From positions 1 through 64,000 of the forward strand of contig CAZJQS010000012.1 in NCBI GenBank assembly GCA_964548175.1: DNA of 64,000 nucleotides, given 5' to 3'. The notes under the pieces were generated by a model, which saw only the letters and a list, made by a program, of their open reading frames with translations, was not told where the DNA came from and searched no databases. Source of the DNA: JANQPA01 sp964548175 (lineage in GTDB: Bacteria > Bacteroidota > Bacteroidia > Chitinophagales > Saprospiraceae). Shown piece after piece: positions 53,463-62,955 of this stretch. The position numbers were made by a program, and so were the translations under genes. Position 1 is the first letter of the stretch. Every line of letters starts with the position of its first letter.

Positions 53463-54772
53463 TTTGCAGCCTTTGTTTTTTTAGCAGCTTTTTTAGTCTC
53501 CCCGCCGCTAACCGTTTTTTCCAATTCTCTTACCTTGCGGCGAAGGCTGTACAACTCTTTGGACAACTCATCGCCCGAAGATTTCATCATAAAGGGAGTC
53601 TGGTCGAAGCTCAGTTCGATCAGTTCGTCCAGCTTGGCTTTTACCAGGACGCCCATCTTGGACACCTCAGCCTGCAAATGAGAATACTCTCTGGAATCGA
53701 GCACCCCGGTCAGGTCCTTTTCCAGCCTGTCGATAAAGTGCTGGAAGAAGTGATCGAAGGACGGCATTTCGCTGGAGCTTTTATATTCATCATACAACGC
53801 CTGAATGGTCTCGGGCAAAGTCTGACGGCCGGCCTGATACAACAACGCCTGCAATTCATTGGTGCGCATGAGGAATGCGGTATAGGTAAACTGGATATCC
53901 TTCAGGATTTCAGCATAACGCCCCATTTTGTTGTAGCCTACAGCAGGAAGGAAAGGCTCCATGCTGTCCTTCAAACGCTGATTAATATCCATAGTTGCCT
54001 GCAGAAGGGATGCATGCCCCGATTCGCCCCACTTTTTCAGATAACTTTCCCAGTTTTTCTGCCAGTTCTCCATAGAAGGAGACAACTGCTCTACGTATTT
54101 CAGATAAGCATCCATCATCTCGTTCATCTTTTCCATCCCCTCATGGGCGGCGGCGGGCAACTGGAAGCCCATCAGCTTATTGATCATTTCCTTGTACTGG
54201 AGCGGAGCAAAGAAACGCTCGATCATCTTTTGGTCGTACACACCGAATTGGATCATTTGCTGAAAAGCCGACCAGCGCTTTTGCATGTCTTCATAGATAT
54301 CTGTAAAGTTCAGATAGTGAGGCCGCATAGCACCCGGCAGTTTATCGAGTATGTTTTTCTTCAGCCATTGCTGATTTTGCGCCATCTGATCGGTCCAGAC
54401 TGACCAGTTTTTCTGAAATACCCTATCCGGCGCATATCCGTTCAGGTCAGGCCACTGAAAGCCCATCTTTTCAGCTTCCGCCCGGTAAGCACCGGTCCAT
54501 TTCCGGTAAAAATCAATTTGCAGGTCCATCCACTTTTTGTATTGCTCCGGCCCTTTTTCCATGATCTCCTTTGGAGAGCTCAGCAAAGAAGCTTCTTCCA
54601 GCAGGGCCCTTTGACGCTCAAACAGTTCTTGCATATAGTCCGTGTGTGTATTCGGTTCTTCTTTCTTCTCTGATACCGTGTCCATCATTTTCTGCGACGC
54701 ATCAGCCCACCAGTCCATCATCTTGCGCTGCCCCTCAAAAAAAGTGTCGAAAAGGTTTTTTGCGTTTTCCAT
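53459..54772 (-). CDS. phaE: class III PHA synthase subunit PhaE
   Basis: 437 residues. Helical protein with the PhaE signature near the N-terminus (LFDTFFEGQRKMMDWWADAS) and the interaction region around FQQMIQFGVYDQKMIERFFA. The C-terminus has a coiled coil (ELYSLRRKVRELEKTV) and a Lys/Ala tail (KKAAKKTKAAK) that may bind granule or nucleoid DNA. Lengthy for PhaE. First gene of the minus-strand PHA unit, divergent from phaB with 570 nt between. Confidence 0.9.
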   Translation of the reverse strand: MENAKNLFDTFFEGQRKMMDWWADASQKMMDTVSEKKEEPNTHTDYMQELFERQRALLEEASLLSSPKEIMEKGPEQYKKWMDLQIDFYRKWTGAYRAEAEKMGFQWPDLNGYAPDRVFQKNWSVWTDQMAQNQQWLKKNILDKLPGAMRPHYLNFTDIYEDMQKRWSAFQQMIQFGVYDQKMIERFFAPLQYKEMINKLMGFQLPAAAHEGMEKMNEMMDAYLKYVEQLSPSMENWQKNWESYLKKWGESGHASLLQATMDINQRLKDSMEPFLPAVGYNKMGRYAEILKDIQFTYTAFLMRTNELQALLYQAGRQTLPETIQALYDEYKSSSEMPSFDHFFQHFIDRLEKDLTGVLDSREYSHLQAEVSKMGVLVKAKLDELIELSFDQTPFMMKSSGDELSKELYSLRRKVRELEKTVSGGETKKAAKKTKAAK

Positions 54773-55039
54773 AAGACCTGTTTTTTAATGAAAAATTAAA
54801 TGACTGATTTTACAAAGTTATTGGCAGACCAGACGCGCCACAAGTCAGCCTGAAAATGAAAGCGAGTTGACTTAAAAACAAAATAACATGTTATTATAGC
54901 ATAAAAATTTGGCTTACAAATTATTAAACTCCGATATTCAAATATTGACTTAATTTCACTCTTTCCACTCTCATTCCTCCCCATAAAATCATTTTCTTAC
55001 CCCCCCCAAGCCGCCAAAGCGGCGACACATAATAACATT

Positions 55040-55157
55040 GGGCGCAAGCCCTATGGTTAATGACATACGCACAAGCCATACGACCAGGCAAGGGCGAAAG
55101 CCCTATGGCTATGACATACGCACAAGCCCTAGGACCAGGCAAGGGTGAAAGCCCATA
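55040..55157. repeat. 51-bp tandem repeat in the phaE-phaB intergenic region
   Basis: Units at 55062-55112 and 55113-55157 share GACATACGCACAAGCC and GACCAGGCAAGGG plus GAAAGCCC; a partial unit precedes. The rest of 54773-55344 is AT-rich; a possible -7 box TACCTTTA sits at ~55287. Same REP-like class as 9192 and 41778. Confidence 0.6.
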
Positions 55158-55344
55158 CTAAAAAAAGCAGTTAGCAACACAATACAATTTAAGTCAATAT
55201 GCTTTTAAAAAAAATAAAACACGCTATATCAATTTTTTACACAAAAAAACCACTTAAAAACGATTTAAGTCCACCCTGTTTTTATACCTTTATTTTTCCA
55301 TTCAACCCGGCAATGCATTAAATTGCAAAACAAAAACCAATTAA

Positions 55345-56088
55345 ATGAATAGATTAAAAAATAAAGTTGCGATCATTACCGGAGGAGCCAAAGGAATAGG
55401 CAAAGCAACGGTAGAAAAGTTTCTTGAGGAAGGCGCCAAAGTGGTCATATGGGACGTAGATGCGTCCGCGGGGGAAGCTACCGTCCAGGGCTTTAAGGAA
55501 AAAGGAAAAGACGCTCATTTCATGAAGGTCAACACGAGTCGTCTGGAAGAAGTCACGAAAGCAGCCGCTGCAGTAAACGACCGGCACGGCAGGATCGACA
55601 TTCTGATCAACAATGCCGGCATCACCCGGGACGCTTCTCTGAAGAAGATGACGCCCGAACAGTGGCAACAGGTCATCGATGTCAACCTGACGGGAGTATT
55701 CAATTGCACAAAAGCTGTAAGCGCCTACATGACCGAGCAGGAATACGGCCGGATACTTAACGCGGCCTCCGTTGTAGGCCTGTACGGCAACTTTGGCCAA
55801 ACGAACTATGTAGCTACTAAGGCGGGAGTGATCGGGATGACTAAAGTTTGGGCCCGGGAACTCGGCCGCAAAGGCATCACCGTCAATGCTGTAGCTCCTG
55901 GTTTTATCCAAACCGAAATGATCGATACGGTGCCCGAAAAAGTGATCGATACCATGGTCAGCCGCACGCCTATGTCGCGCCTGGGTACAGTGGAGGACAT
56001 TGCCAATGCCTACCTCTTCCTGGCTTCAGATGAGGCTTCTTTCATAACCGGTGTGACCCTGAGCGTGGATGGAGGTTTGATCATTTAA
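55345..56088 (+). CDS. phaB: acetoacetyl-CoA reductase PhaB
   Basis: 247 residues, the PhaB/FabG-type SDR. NADPH motif TGGAKGIG at ~12-19, NNAG at ~89, Ser in NAASVVG, catalytic YVATK at ~151-155, ending FITGVTLSVDGGLII. Reduces acetoacetyl-CoA to (R)-3-hydroxybutyryl-CoA in the cytosol. Assigned PhaB rather than FabG from its place beside phaC/phaE; sequence alone does not separate them fully. Confidence 0.85.
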   Translation: MNRLKNKVAIITGGAKGIGKATVEKFLEEGAKVVIWDVDASAGEATVQGFKEKGKDAHFMKVNTSRLEEVTKAAAAVNDRHGRIDILINNAGITRDASLKKMTPEQWQQVIDVNLTGVFNCTKAVSAYMTEQEYGRILNAASVVGLYGNFGQTNYVATKAGVIGMTKVWARELGRKGITVNAVAPGFIQTEMIDTVPEKVIDTMVSRTPMSRLGTVEDIANAYLFLASDEASFITGVTLSVDGGLII

Positions 56089-56162
56089 CAACCGGGCTGC
56101 GCAAGCCTGCCGCCGCCTGGTCGGCAGGGTGCTTTTGAAACAGCCTACTAACAACCGTATTT

Positions 56163-57614
56163 ATGCGTCAAAAACTAAAACGCTTCACGGAATTCGCCAA
56201 TTCGCTGCTCCCGCACGAAACGCAGTACCTGTTGTCTGTTCAAAATTTTGACGATGAAAAAAAACTATCCATACTTGAAAGGGTAGACCACAACTGCCGG
56301 CAGATATTACAGTCCACATCTTACGACACGACCCTCGATAAGCGCAAGTATTCCAATCTGAAGAACTGGATCGTCGACCAGCTCAAAGCGATCGATGTAG
56401 ACGAACAGTTTGAATGGATGAGCCATCTCGAAAGGCAGATCACCATAGATGCCATCACCCCCGAGGAAGAAAAAAAACTACTCAGGGCCATCCGCAAATA
56501 CGAACACCCTCACTTTTTTTTTACAAAATTTTTCGAACTGGTCCAGCATTACCGCCACTTCCTGCTCATCCGCATGCGCTTCCGGGACCATGAGCTGGCC
56601 AGCCAGTTCATAGACCAATATCAGGAAGCTTACAACGCATCTAAAAGGATCAATGAACAATTACACCAGGCCAGCATCGATGTTGTGCGCCAATACGCAG
56701 AGAACAATACAGAGTCCATCCAGTGGGAACAATGGCTGACCGACGTGCTGTATGACGAAAAGGTGGACGGCCTCAACAGATACCTCGCCCTGATCCGACT
56801 GATCTTTATCGGACTGAACTATGGCCGTTTTGATCAACTCAGAGAAATGTTCGACTATATGGACGAGCTTTTCAAACAAGGCAGGTATTACTCAAAAAGA
56901 CTTCTCGTCAATTACTACAGTAACCGCATGCTGCTGCACGCCAAATTCAAAGAACTGGACAAGGCTACTTATTACGGATATCTTGCCATCAGGCAAAAAA
57001 CCCATGATTATGTCTTGTATGTCAACAACCTTTGCGCCATTTTATTGAGACAGAAAAAAAGCAGAGAGGCACTGGAACTCATGCAAGGTTCAACGCACGA
57101 CATGCGTAAGTCCAAAAGTTTTTATAACAAAATAGGCTTTGTCTCCTTCCATGTAAAATCTCTGAACGCCAACTCCTTATACAAAATGGCCGAAAACCAG
57201 GCAGAGTCCTTCCTGCTGGCCTACCGCAAAGAGGTTCTTCATTACCGCTGGCATACCTTTTTCACCACCTATCTTGAAACACTGCTGTTTCAGAAAAAAT
57301 ACATCAAGGTGATCCGCACGGTTCGCAAAAACCACTTGCTTGACCTCGACAAAAAGTATCAGAAAAAACCAGGCTACATTCCCTCTATTCCATGGTATTA
57401 CCTTATAGCAACTTATAAGGAAGGAGAAAGCAGCTGGGAAGAACTCTGCAAGGCCATCATTGAAGACGTAGAGGCCATGCGCAGCCAGATCAACAAAGAA
57501 TTGATGTTGAGCGACCTCATGGCTCTGTTAAAGGTTTTTCTGGCCAGCGATTATGTCGTTTTGCAGTCCAAATTGGAAAAACGAAGGCCGATAGGGGCGA
57601 AGAGTATTTTCTAA
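56163..57614 (+). CDS. helical-repeat (TPR-like) hypothetical protein
   Basis: 483 residues, no signal or membrane segments. Regular Tyr/Phe-rich paired helices (RFDQLREMFDYMDELFKQGR; LDKATYYGYLAIRQKTHDYV; FLLAYRKEVLHYRWHTFFTT) suggest a TPR-like solenoid. It follows phaB by 74 nt on the same strand and may act with the PHA genes. I do not recognise a family. A similar Arg/Tyr-rich solenoid type is common in Bacteroidota proteins of unknown role. Confidence 0.6.
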   Translation: MRQKLKRFTEFANSLLPHETQYLLSVQNFDDEKKLSILERVDHNCRQILQSTSYDTTLDKRKYSNLKNWIVDQLKAIDVDEQFEWMSHLERQITIDAITPEEEKKLLRAIRKYEHPHFFFTKFFELVQHYRHFLLIRMRFRDHELASQFIDQYQEAYNASKRINEQLHQASIDVVRQYAENNTESIQWEQWLTDVLYDEKVDGLNRYLALIRLIFIGLNYGRFDQLREMFDYMDELFKQGRYYSKRLLVNYYSNRMLLHAKFKELDKATYYGYLAIRQKTHDYVLYVNNLCAILLRQKKSREALELMQGSTHDMRKSKSFYNKIGFVSFHVKSLNANSLYKMAENQAESFLLAYRKEVLHYRWHTFFTTYLETLLFQKKYIKVIRTVRKNHLLDLDKKYQKKPGYIPSIPWYYLIATYKEGESSWEELCKAIIEDVEAMRSQINKELMLSDLMALLKVFLASDYVVLQSKLEKRRPIGAKSIF

Positions 57615-57626
57615 GGCCTTTCCCGA

Positions 57627-58067
57627 TTATTTTCCTCTTTTTTTATAAAATAAGAGCCCATCTAAAGAATATCGTCCAGGCCCCAATAACAAAATAACCG
57701 TATAGGCCGCCAAATACAACCAGGCCTTTTCCACCACTCCATAAGGATCTCCCCAGTGATGTGCGAACACGGCCACTAAAAAGCCGATCACCAAGGGCAT
57801 AGCACTAAAGCGTGTGAACAGGCCCAAAGCAATCAGGGAAGTGCAGACCAGTTCTGAAAACCCCATCAAGGCGCTGGTGACCGTACTGCCCAGCCCCAGC
57901 GGATCAGGGTAGCCCTCGCCGCCATTCCCGAATAAACCCATCATTGTTTTCCATCCATGGGTAGCAGCCATGGGCACGGCCACCATCAGGCGGAGTAGTA
58001 GTAAGCCAAGGTTGGAGGCTAGATGGGAAGGCATTCCTGATAGGAGAAATGTTTGAAGCCGAGTCAT
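57627..58067 (-). CDS. DoxX-family membrane protein
   Basis: 146 residues with four membrane helices. Diagnostic parts are LLLLRLMVAVPMAATHGWKT, ALMGFSELVCTSLIALGLFT, LVIGFLVAVFAHHWGDPYGV and YLAAYTVILLLGPGRYSLD. Members are linked to respiratory or redox functions. No catalytic residue can be claimed. Convergent with the helical-repeat gene. Confidence 0.9.
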   Translation of the reverse strand: MTRLQTFLLSGMPSHLASNLGLLLLRLMVAVPMAATHGWKTMMGLFGNGGEGYPDPLGLGSTVTSALMGFSELVCTSLIALGLFTRFSAMPLVIGFLVAVFAHHWGDPYGVVEKAWLYLAAYTVILLLGPGRYSLDGLLFYKKRGK

Positions 58068-58169
58068 AAAATTGTTTTTTGGTCCGTTAAGCTAGTAAAG
58101 TTTTCATTAAAAGGACTCCTTCGATAGGCATAAATTTGCCGCGATCATTCACCAAAAAATAATCAAAAA

Positions 58170-58250
58170 ATGAGTAAAGTAAAAGAAGTACAATCATACG
58201 TTCACATGCATGTGATGCCTGCAAAAGGAAAGATCCTGATGGGTATTTGA
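58170..58250 (+). CDS. 26-codon small ORF after a promoter-like box
   Basis: ATG 58170 to TGA 58250, MSKVKEVQSYVHMHVMPAKG then KILMGI. TAAATTTG at 58131-58138 matches the -7 box TAnnTTTG. It may be a truncated gene start or a leader peptide of the AraC gene 112 nt downstream. No family known. Confidence 0.3.
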   Translation: MSKVKEVQSYVHMHVMPAKGKILMGI

Positions 58251-58361
58251 ACCAAAAACACAACAAGTTGGACTTCTGGTAAAAAAAGGTTATTGAGAAA
58301 GCAAGCATTTTCAGGCCAGACTTTTATTTTTTTGCAAAGAAGTTGTTTAAATTAGAAAGCC

Positions 58362-59213
58362 ATGGTCCTCGAACATCAATCACTAGAACTCTACGGCCAG
58401 ATGCTTTTTGAAAAGGCTGTCGTCAAAACGCCCTTCAAAAAACCCTACCCCATGCCTAATGAAGCTTGCTTTTTGTATGTCCTGGAAGGTGAAAACAATT
58501 CTTTCTCAGAGCAAGAGGAGGTGCGAACAATAGAGGGCGAATCAGTCCTGATGAAATGTGGGCATTACCTGACACAGGCTTTTTCCAGAAAAAAGGAAGG
58601 AAGATATCACGCGATCGCCGTCCATTTTTACCCGGAAATGCTCAAAAAGATCTATGATAATGACTTGCCTTCTTTTCTTAAAAAAAACAATTTCACCTTT
58701 TACTCCAACATGGTCAAACTGAAAGCTTCGACCTTAATAAAAAAGTACATTGAAAGCTTGTTATTTTATTTTGAAAACCCCCAGCTGGTCACGGAAGATA
58801 TCCTGGTTTTGAAATTAAAAGAGATCATACTGCTATTGCTACAAACAGAAAACTCTCCTAAAGTCATTGAAATCCTGACTAATCTTTTTTCACCCAAAAC
58901 TTTCAGCTTTAAGGAGATCATAGAAGCGCATATTTTTTCGTCTATTTCTATTTCCGAACTGGCGCAGCTTACTCACCACAGCCTCTCTTCCTTCAAAAGA
59001 GAATTCAAAAAAATTTACAACGACACCCCTGCTAATTATATTCGAAACCGGAGGATAGAAAAAGGAGCGAAAATGTTGTTGCTGTCTGACGATCCCATCA
59101 GTCATATTGCCTATGATTGTTGCTTCCAGGACATCGCTCATTTTTCTAAGTCTTTTAAAGCCAAATACGGCCAGTCTCCTTCTGCTTACCGCCTGGCCTT
59201 CAAAGACAAATAG
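58362..59213 (+). CDS. AraC-family transcriptional regulator
   Basis: 283 residues, paralogue of 1496-2335. N-terminal cupin-like sensor (~1-190), then double HTH: SISELAQLTHHSLSSFKREF ... ISHIAYDCCFQDIAHFSKSF and AKYGQSPSAYRLAF. It sits 79 nt upstream of the SRPBCC gene, which is its probable target. Sensor ligand unknown. Confidence 0.9.
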   Translation: MVLEHQSLELYGQMLFEKAVVKTPFKKPYPMPNEACFLYVLEGENNSFSEQEEVRTIEGESVLMKCGHYLTQAFSRKKEGRYHAIAVHFYPEMLKKIYDNDLPSFLKKNNFTFYSNMVKLKASTLIKKYIESLLFYFENPQLVTEDILVLKLKEIILLLLQTENSPKVIEILTNLFSPKTFSFKEIIEAHIFSSISISELAQLTHHSLSSFKREFKKIYNDTPANYIRNRRIEKGAKMLLLSDDPISHIAYDCCFQDIAHFSKSFKAKYGQSPSAYRLAFKDK

Positions 59214-59292
59214 TTGGGCTTTTTGTCAAAAGCATTAATCTGCGTTATCATCATTTTTGAGATGTATTTATTAACAATCAAAACCTTAAATG

Positions 59293-59718
59293 ATGAAACA
59301 TTCAAATGTTGTAGTTGCTCAGACTATTAATGCTGCGCCTGAACAAGCCTGGGAAGTGATCGGCGCCGTCAAGGGAGTCGACCAATGGTTCGCTCCCATA
59401 TCGGCCTGTAGAGTGGAAGGCAACAAAAGGTATTGCACTGCAGAGGGTAGTGAATTTGAAGAAGACATCCTGAAAGTAGATCATGAGAACAGAGTCTTCA
59501 AGTATGCTATCAAGAAACAACACCTTGTCCCCGTGCAAAATGTTATTGGTGAAATGAAGGTCCAGGAGGGAGAGAGTGGAAACGCTACCATACAATGGTC
59601 CTGGAACTTTGAAGTAGAAAAGGAAAAAGAAGCAGAAGCCAAAGAAACATTCGGCATGATGGGGAATATGGGTATTCAGGGAATTGAAGAGCTAATTAAA
59701 AAGCAAGTAATAGCTTAA
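59293..59718 (+). CDS. SRPBCC (START/Bet v1-like) ligand-binding protein
   Basis: 141 residues from ATG 59293 (59290 adds one Met). Beta-grasp opening VVVAQTINAAPEQAWEVIGA, then VDQWFAPISACRV and a long C-terminal helix (EEKEAEAKETFGMMGNMGIQ in part). Predicted to bind a hydrophobic ligand in the cytosol (polyketide cyclase/START type). Flanked by AraC upstream and a terminator downstream. Confidence 0.8.
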   Translation: MKHSNVVVAQTINAAPEQAWEVIGAVKGVDQWFAPISACRVEGNKRYCTAEGSEFEEDILKVDHENRVFKYAIKKQHLVPVQNVIGEMKVQEGESGNATIQWSWNFEVEKEKEAEAKETFGMMGNMGIQGIEELIKKQVIA

Positions 59719-59731
59719 AAGTTAGCCTGAA

Positions 59732-59765
59732 GCTGTTTCATCTGCCCCCGTGCGGATGAAACAGC
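59732..59765. terminator. bidirectional terminator
   Basis: GCTGTTTCATCTGC / GCGGATGAAACAGC (14 bp, one G:U), loop of 6 nt. It lies between the convergent SRPBCC and PD40 genes, followed by CCTGTTTC. Confidence 0.65.
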
Positions 59766-59771
59766 CCTGTT

Positions 59772-60692
59772 TCAACTCCCTTGCAAAACCTTATTTATCG
59801 GTATCCTCAGGATATCCGCATTCAGGCCTTTCTCGTAATAAGAACAAGCATAATACAAAAATTCCCCGTCAGGCCCCAGTCGGACGTTGAGATCGCTTCC
59901 AGGAGTATTGATCACAGAAAGCGGTACAGGCGCCTGCCAGATCCCATCTTTTTTTTCAGAAAAATACAGATCGCCATTACTGGATCGACTGCCCGGCCGG
60001 CCCGAAGACTCAAAGATCAGCCACTTTTCGTCGGGTTCCACAAAAACGTTCCATTCTCCGTATTCGGAGCTGACTTCGAGGATCGGTTCGGGCGCCGTAA
60101 AGCTGCCGTCGGACTGCTTTCTGGCGACGTAAAGATCGCCTTGCCCAAGACCTTCGAGGCGAACGGCGGCAAAAAAGAGATCTCCCCGCCGGTTGGCAAC
60201 CGGGCTGAATTCCATGTCTGCTGTATTGATCGTATTATCCATGGGAGCAGCCTGTCCCCATTCCCCATTTATTTTTTCTATGCTCCAAATATCCGGCCCA
60301 CTGCCGGTTTTGCCAGGATAATCCCGGTTGCTGACGAAATAGATCGTGCGACCGTCAGGCGCTATGGAAACATCATAATCGTCGGTTGAATCTTGCGAAA
60401 AGAAAGCCCTTTCCGGCTCAGACCAACTTCCGGTGTTGAAAGTTGTTAGAAAAATACTGGAGGGAGGGTTATCCTTAGCGCCCCACCTGCCCTCATGCCG
60501 CACGAAAAAGCAGCTATCCCCGGAAGGGGTAAAAGCAATACCGTATTCGACAGCGGATGAATTGACAATATTGGACAGCAGATTGCCATAGATCAGGTTT
60601 TTGCCTATTTCCGAGCAGGAGCCCAAGCCGGCCATAACGAAAAGGAATGCGATAAAATAAATGGGTAACTTCATCATTTTTTGGATTTTCAT
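59772..60692 (-). CDS. PD40-repeat (TolB-like propeller) lipoprotein
   Basis: 306 residues. Lipoprotein signal MMKLPIYFIAFLFVMAGLGS with lipobox GLGSCS (start possibly ATG 60674). PD40 motifs repeat across the mature protein (IAPDGRTIYFVSNRDYPGKT; FSPVANRRGDLFFAAV; VEPDEKWLIFESSG; LGPDGEFLYYACSYY). Predicted six-bladed propeller in the periplasm. Common as an uncharacterised Bacteroidota surface lipoprotein, often beside OmpA/Por secretion genes, but none is adjacent here. Confidence 0.85.
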   Translation of the reverse strand: MKIQKMMKLPIYFIAFLFVMAGLGSCSEIGKNLIYGNLLSNIVNSSAVEYGIAFTPSGDSCFFVRHEGRWGAKDNPPSSIFLTTFNTGSWSEPERAFFSQDSTDDYDVSIAPDGRTIYFVSNRDYPGKTGSGPDIWSIEKINGEWGQAAPMDNTINTADMEFSPVANRRGDLFFAAVRLEGLGQGDLYVARKQSDGSFTAPEPILEVSSEYGEWNVFVEPDEKWLIFESSGRPGSRSSNGDLYFSEKKDGIWQAPVPLSVINTPGSDLNVRLGPDGEFLYYACSYYEKGLNADILRIPINKVLQGS

Positions 60693-60802
60693 AAACAGTT
60701 TTCAGATTATAAACCCCATTAAAAATATCAATATTGATCTTTATCAAGGCCTATTTCCAAAAAGTTCCATAAATTAATACCACTAACCAAATCCTATCAA
60801 CT

Positions 60803-61282
60803 ATGAAAAACAAGCTAAATAAAACGAACCTGTTGTACAAAAGTTTATTTGCCCTCCTGATCATCGCCCTCGGCATTGCCACTGCCTGCCAAAATCAATC
60901 CAGCGGCTTCGTATTACCGGATGGCGATATAGAAAAAGGCAAACAAGCCTTCACCGAACTCAACTGCACGGATTGCCATAGCGTGGCTGATATCGAGTGG
61001 GCCGGTGAAAAAAACGGAGATACCCTCCACGTCCGACTCGGTGGCGACATCACCAAAGTCAAAACCTATGGCGAACTGGTAACTTCCGTGATCAATCCTT
61101 CACATAAAATTTCCAGAGCCTTCCACAAAAAACAAGAGATGACTTTCGCCGAAGGCCGCTCCAAAATGGAATTGTATAGCTATAATGAGATCATGACCGT
61201 ACAGGAGCTGGTGGATATCGTGACGTTCCTGCAGTCAGAGTATGAACTGGTGAAGCCGGATGTGCCGTATACTTACTACTAA
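60803..61282 (+). CDS. c-type cytochrome lipoprotein
   Basis: 159 residues. Lipoprotein-type signal (YKSLFALLIIALGIATACQN) then a haem-binding CTDCH at ~56-60 and a C-terminal segment with a candidate axial Met (YNEIMTVQELVDIVTFLQSE). A single mono-haem cytochrome c fold. Periplasmic electron carrier. The partner oxidoreductase is not in view; the HoxF-type gene beyond the IS works in the cytoplasm, so a direct link is unlikely. Confidence 0.85.
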   Translation: MKNKLNKTNLLYKSLFALLIIALGIATACQNQSSGFVLPDGDIEKGKQAFTELNCTDCHSVADIEWAGEKNGDTLHVRLGGDITKVKTYGELVTSVINPSHKISRAFHKKQEMTFAEGRSKMELYSYNEIMTVQELVDIVTFLQSEYELVKPDVPYTYY

Positions 61283-61286
61283 GAGA

Positions 61287-61370
61287 GGGTTCTGGGTTCT
61301 GGGTTCTGGGTTCTGGGTTCTGGGTTCTGGGTTTTGGGTTTTGGGTTTTGGGTTTTGGGTTTAGGGTTCT
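61287..61370 (+). repeat. 7-bp tandem repeat GGGTTYT, left array
   Basis: About twelve units, first GGGTTCT, later GGGTTTT, starting 4 nt after the cytochrome stop. The orientation is opposite to the array at 62956-63042, so the IS3 element sits between inverted arrays. Confidence 0.85.
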
Positions 61371-61640
61371 TGAGGCCTCATGAAATAGCTTGACAGGGTT
61401 ATACCCTAAACCCCCAGAGATGTGAATAACTTTATTTTGTTAAAAAAATATTAGGGTCTAATTTATCAGTCCAGGGTGAAGCGGAGATGGGCTCTGCTGG
61501 GGAGCATCCCATCAAGGAATAGCCCTGGTCGGCTAAAAAGTTGTAGCCTTTGGGGGCTCCTAAAACTTTTTTTGGGAGTCCCATTTCTTTAAACTTTTGG
61601 TCGGGATATGCCTCTAAAAACCCATGTCGCTTTTGGAGGT

Positions 61641-62543
61641 CTAACCAAAATCATGTAAAGTCTTTACGGGCCGCTTGCTAGGCTCCAAATTCTGAATATA
61701 GTGTTCAAACTCTACGGGCGTTAGCCATACCAATCCCTGTTGTTTACGCTGGTAGTTGTAAAAGTAGTCAATTTCCTGTAACCGGGCCTGAAATGATTCC
61801 AGCTCTTGCATCTGCCTGGTGGGAATCAGATGGTGTTTGAAAAGTCCATTTCTCTGCTCGGCAAATCCATTTTGTAAACAATTTTTAGCTACGCTAATTC
61901 GAATAGCGTGGTCATTCAACTGGGTCAGGTAGAGTTCCGAGAAGTATTGGCTTCCCCCATCGGTGTGATGCATACAGCCCACTAATTGCTCTTTTCCTCT
62001 AAGCCGAACCCAAGCTTCAAAAGCTTGTTCAGCGTCTTCGGCCCGCATCCGGTCACTGGCCCATATGCCCACCAGCCGGGCGCTGTAAATGTCCGTTAGA
62101 CAAAATAAGTAAAAGCGAGACCGACCAATGGAAACATACGTTAAATCTCCCGCTACTACTTGGTTTATACCGTTGATCGTCAACCCATTGAGCAAGTTGT
62201 CGTAATTCCAGCTCTGCAATACCGATTTTGTTGTCACCACTCGTACACGTAAAGGCGACAGCGTCAAACCATATTGGCACATTAACTGTTCGAACTTCGT
62301 TACCCCAAGGTCAAATTGACCTTTTATATCCAAGTTATAATACAAGGATCGAGAGCCCGCTCGCCGGTCCTTGTCCCGCCGATAAGCAATCACCTGCCTC
62401 TCCACACATCGCATCAGGGCTGCTTCCTTTTGCTGACTTCTCAGACGTTGAGCGTACCCTTGACGAGTAATGCCCAGGTAACCATAGAGGGCCTCCATAA
62501 CCAAATTCAATTCCCTGCGATTGGCTAACAAGCGCCTCACCAC
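61641..62543 (-). CDS. IS3-family transposase orfB (integrase core)
   Basis: 300 residues, GTG-type start at 62543, though it is normally made by -1 frameshifting from orfA. rve catalytic triad DDE: D in VVAGDLTYVSIG, D in CMHHTDGGSQYF, E in LQNGFAEQRNGLF. N-terminal HTH_21-like region (YGYLGITRQGYAQRLRSQQK). C-terminal DDE-flanking phrase FYNYQRKQQGLVWLTPVEFE. Complete, so the element may still be active. Confidence 0.9.
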   Translation of the reverse strand: MVRRLLANRRELNLVMEALYGYLGITRQGYAQRLRSQQKEAALMRCVERQVIAYRRDKDRRAGSRSLYYNLDIKGQFDLGVTKFEQLMCQYGLTLSPLRVRVVTTKSVLQSWNYDNLLNGLTINGINQVVAGDLTYVSIGRSRFYLFCLTDIYSARLVGIWASDRMRAEDAEQAFEAWVRLRGKEQLVGCMHHTDGGSQYFSELYLTQLNDHAIRISVAKNCLQNGFAEQRNGLFKHHLIPTRQMQELESFQARLQEIDYFYNYQRKQQGLVWLTPVEFEHYIQNLEPSKRPVKTLHDFG

Positions 62544-62893
62544 TTCCGTTTGATTTTTTTTTCAAAATCCTCACCCAGTCGTTCCCGGGCCAAGGCTAAA
62601 CACTCCCGCAGGTAAAGTAGCTCCACTTGTTGTTCCCCTATCACTTCCTTGTAGCGTGAGGCCTGCTTCTCCAGTTCTTTTATCCGGTTGACTTCCGTCT
62701 GGGTCTGGATCACTATCTGATCCGGTCGAGCTTTGGTCCCATATTTATCTAGCCACCTCTTAACCGAATCGTATTTGACCTCATACAAGCGACATACTTC
62801 AGTTATCTTTCGCTGACCACTTTCTATCAAGGTCACTTGCTCCTTGCGGAATTCTTCGCTGAAACGTCGTCGACGTCTTTCTTCTACCGTCAT
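62537..62893 (-). CDS. IS3-family orfA (HTH protein)
   Basis: 118 residues from ATG 62893, which lies within the IS; the ATG 62965 outside is not used. HTH around RRRFSEEFRKEQVTLIESGQ ... EVCRLYEVKYDSVKRWLDKYG, then a leucine zipper (RIKELEKQASRYKEVIGEQQ). Near the end the coding strand has GAAAAAAAAATC, an A9 run that fits programmed -1 slippage into orfB to make OrfAB. Confidence 0.85.
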   Translation of the reverse strand: MTVEERRRRRFSEEFRKEQVTLIESGQRKITEVCRLYEVKYDSVKRWLDKYGTKARPDQIVIQTQTEVNRIKELEKQASRYKEVIGEQQVELLYLRECLALARERLGEDFEKKIKRKW

Positions 62894-62955
62894 TTTTTTT
62901 GCACTTTTGGTAAAGTTATCAACATTTTTGTTGTCAACGTATTCCATGAGAGTGC

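Larger units (their letters stand above)
61421..62924 (-). mobile_element. IS3-family insertion sequence
   Basis: Imperfect terminal inverted repeats: TGTGAATAACTTTA at 61421 and TGTTGATAACTTTA (complement strand) ending 62924; both ends start TG and finish CA. Contains orfA and orfB with an A9 slippery run. Length 1504 bp. No target duplication is obvious at the two ends. About 220 bp at the left end (61421-61640) lie between the terminal repeat and orfB stop. Confidence 0.65.

Noticed and set aside
61287..61370. Telomere-like repeat
   Set aside because: The heptamer resembles TTTAGGG only by composition; it is internal and matched by an inverted array across the IS.
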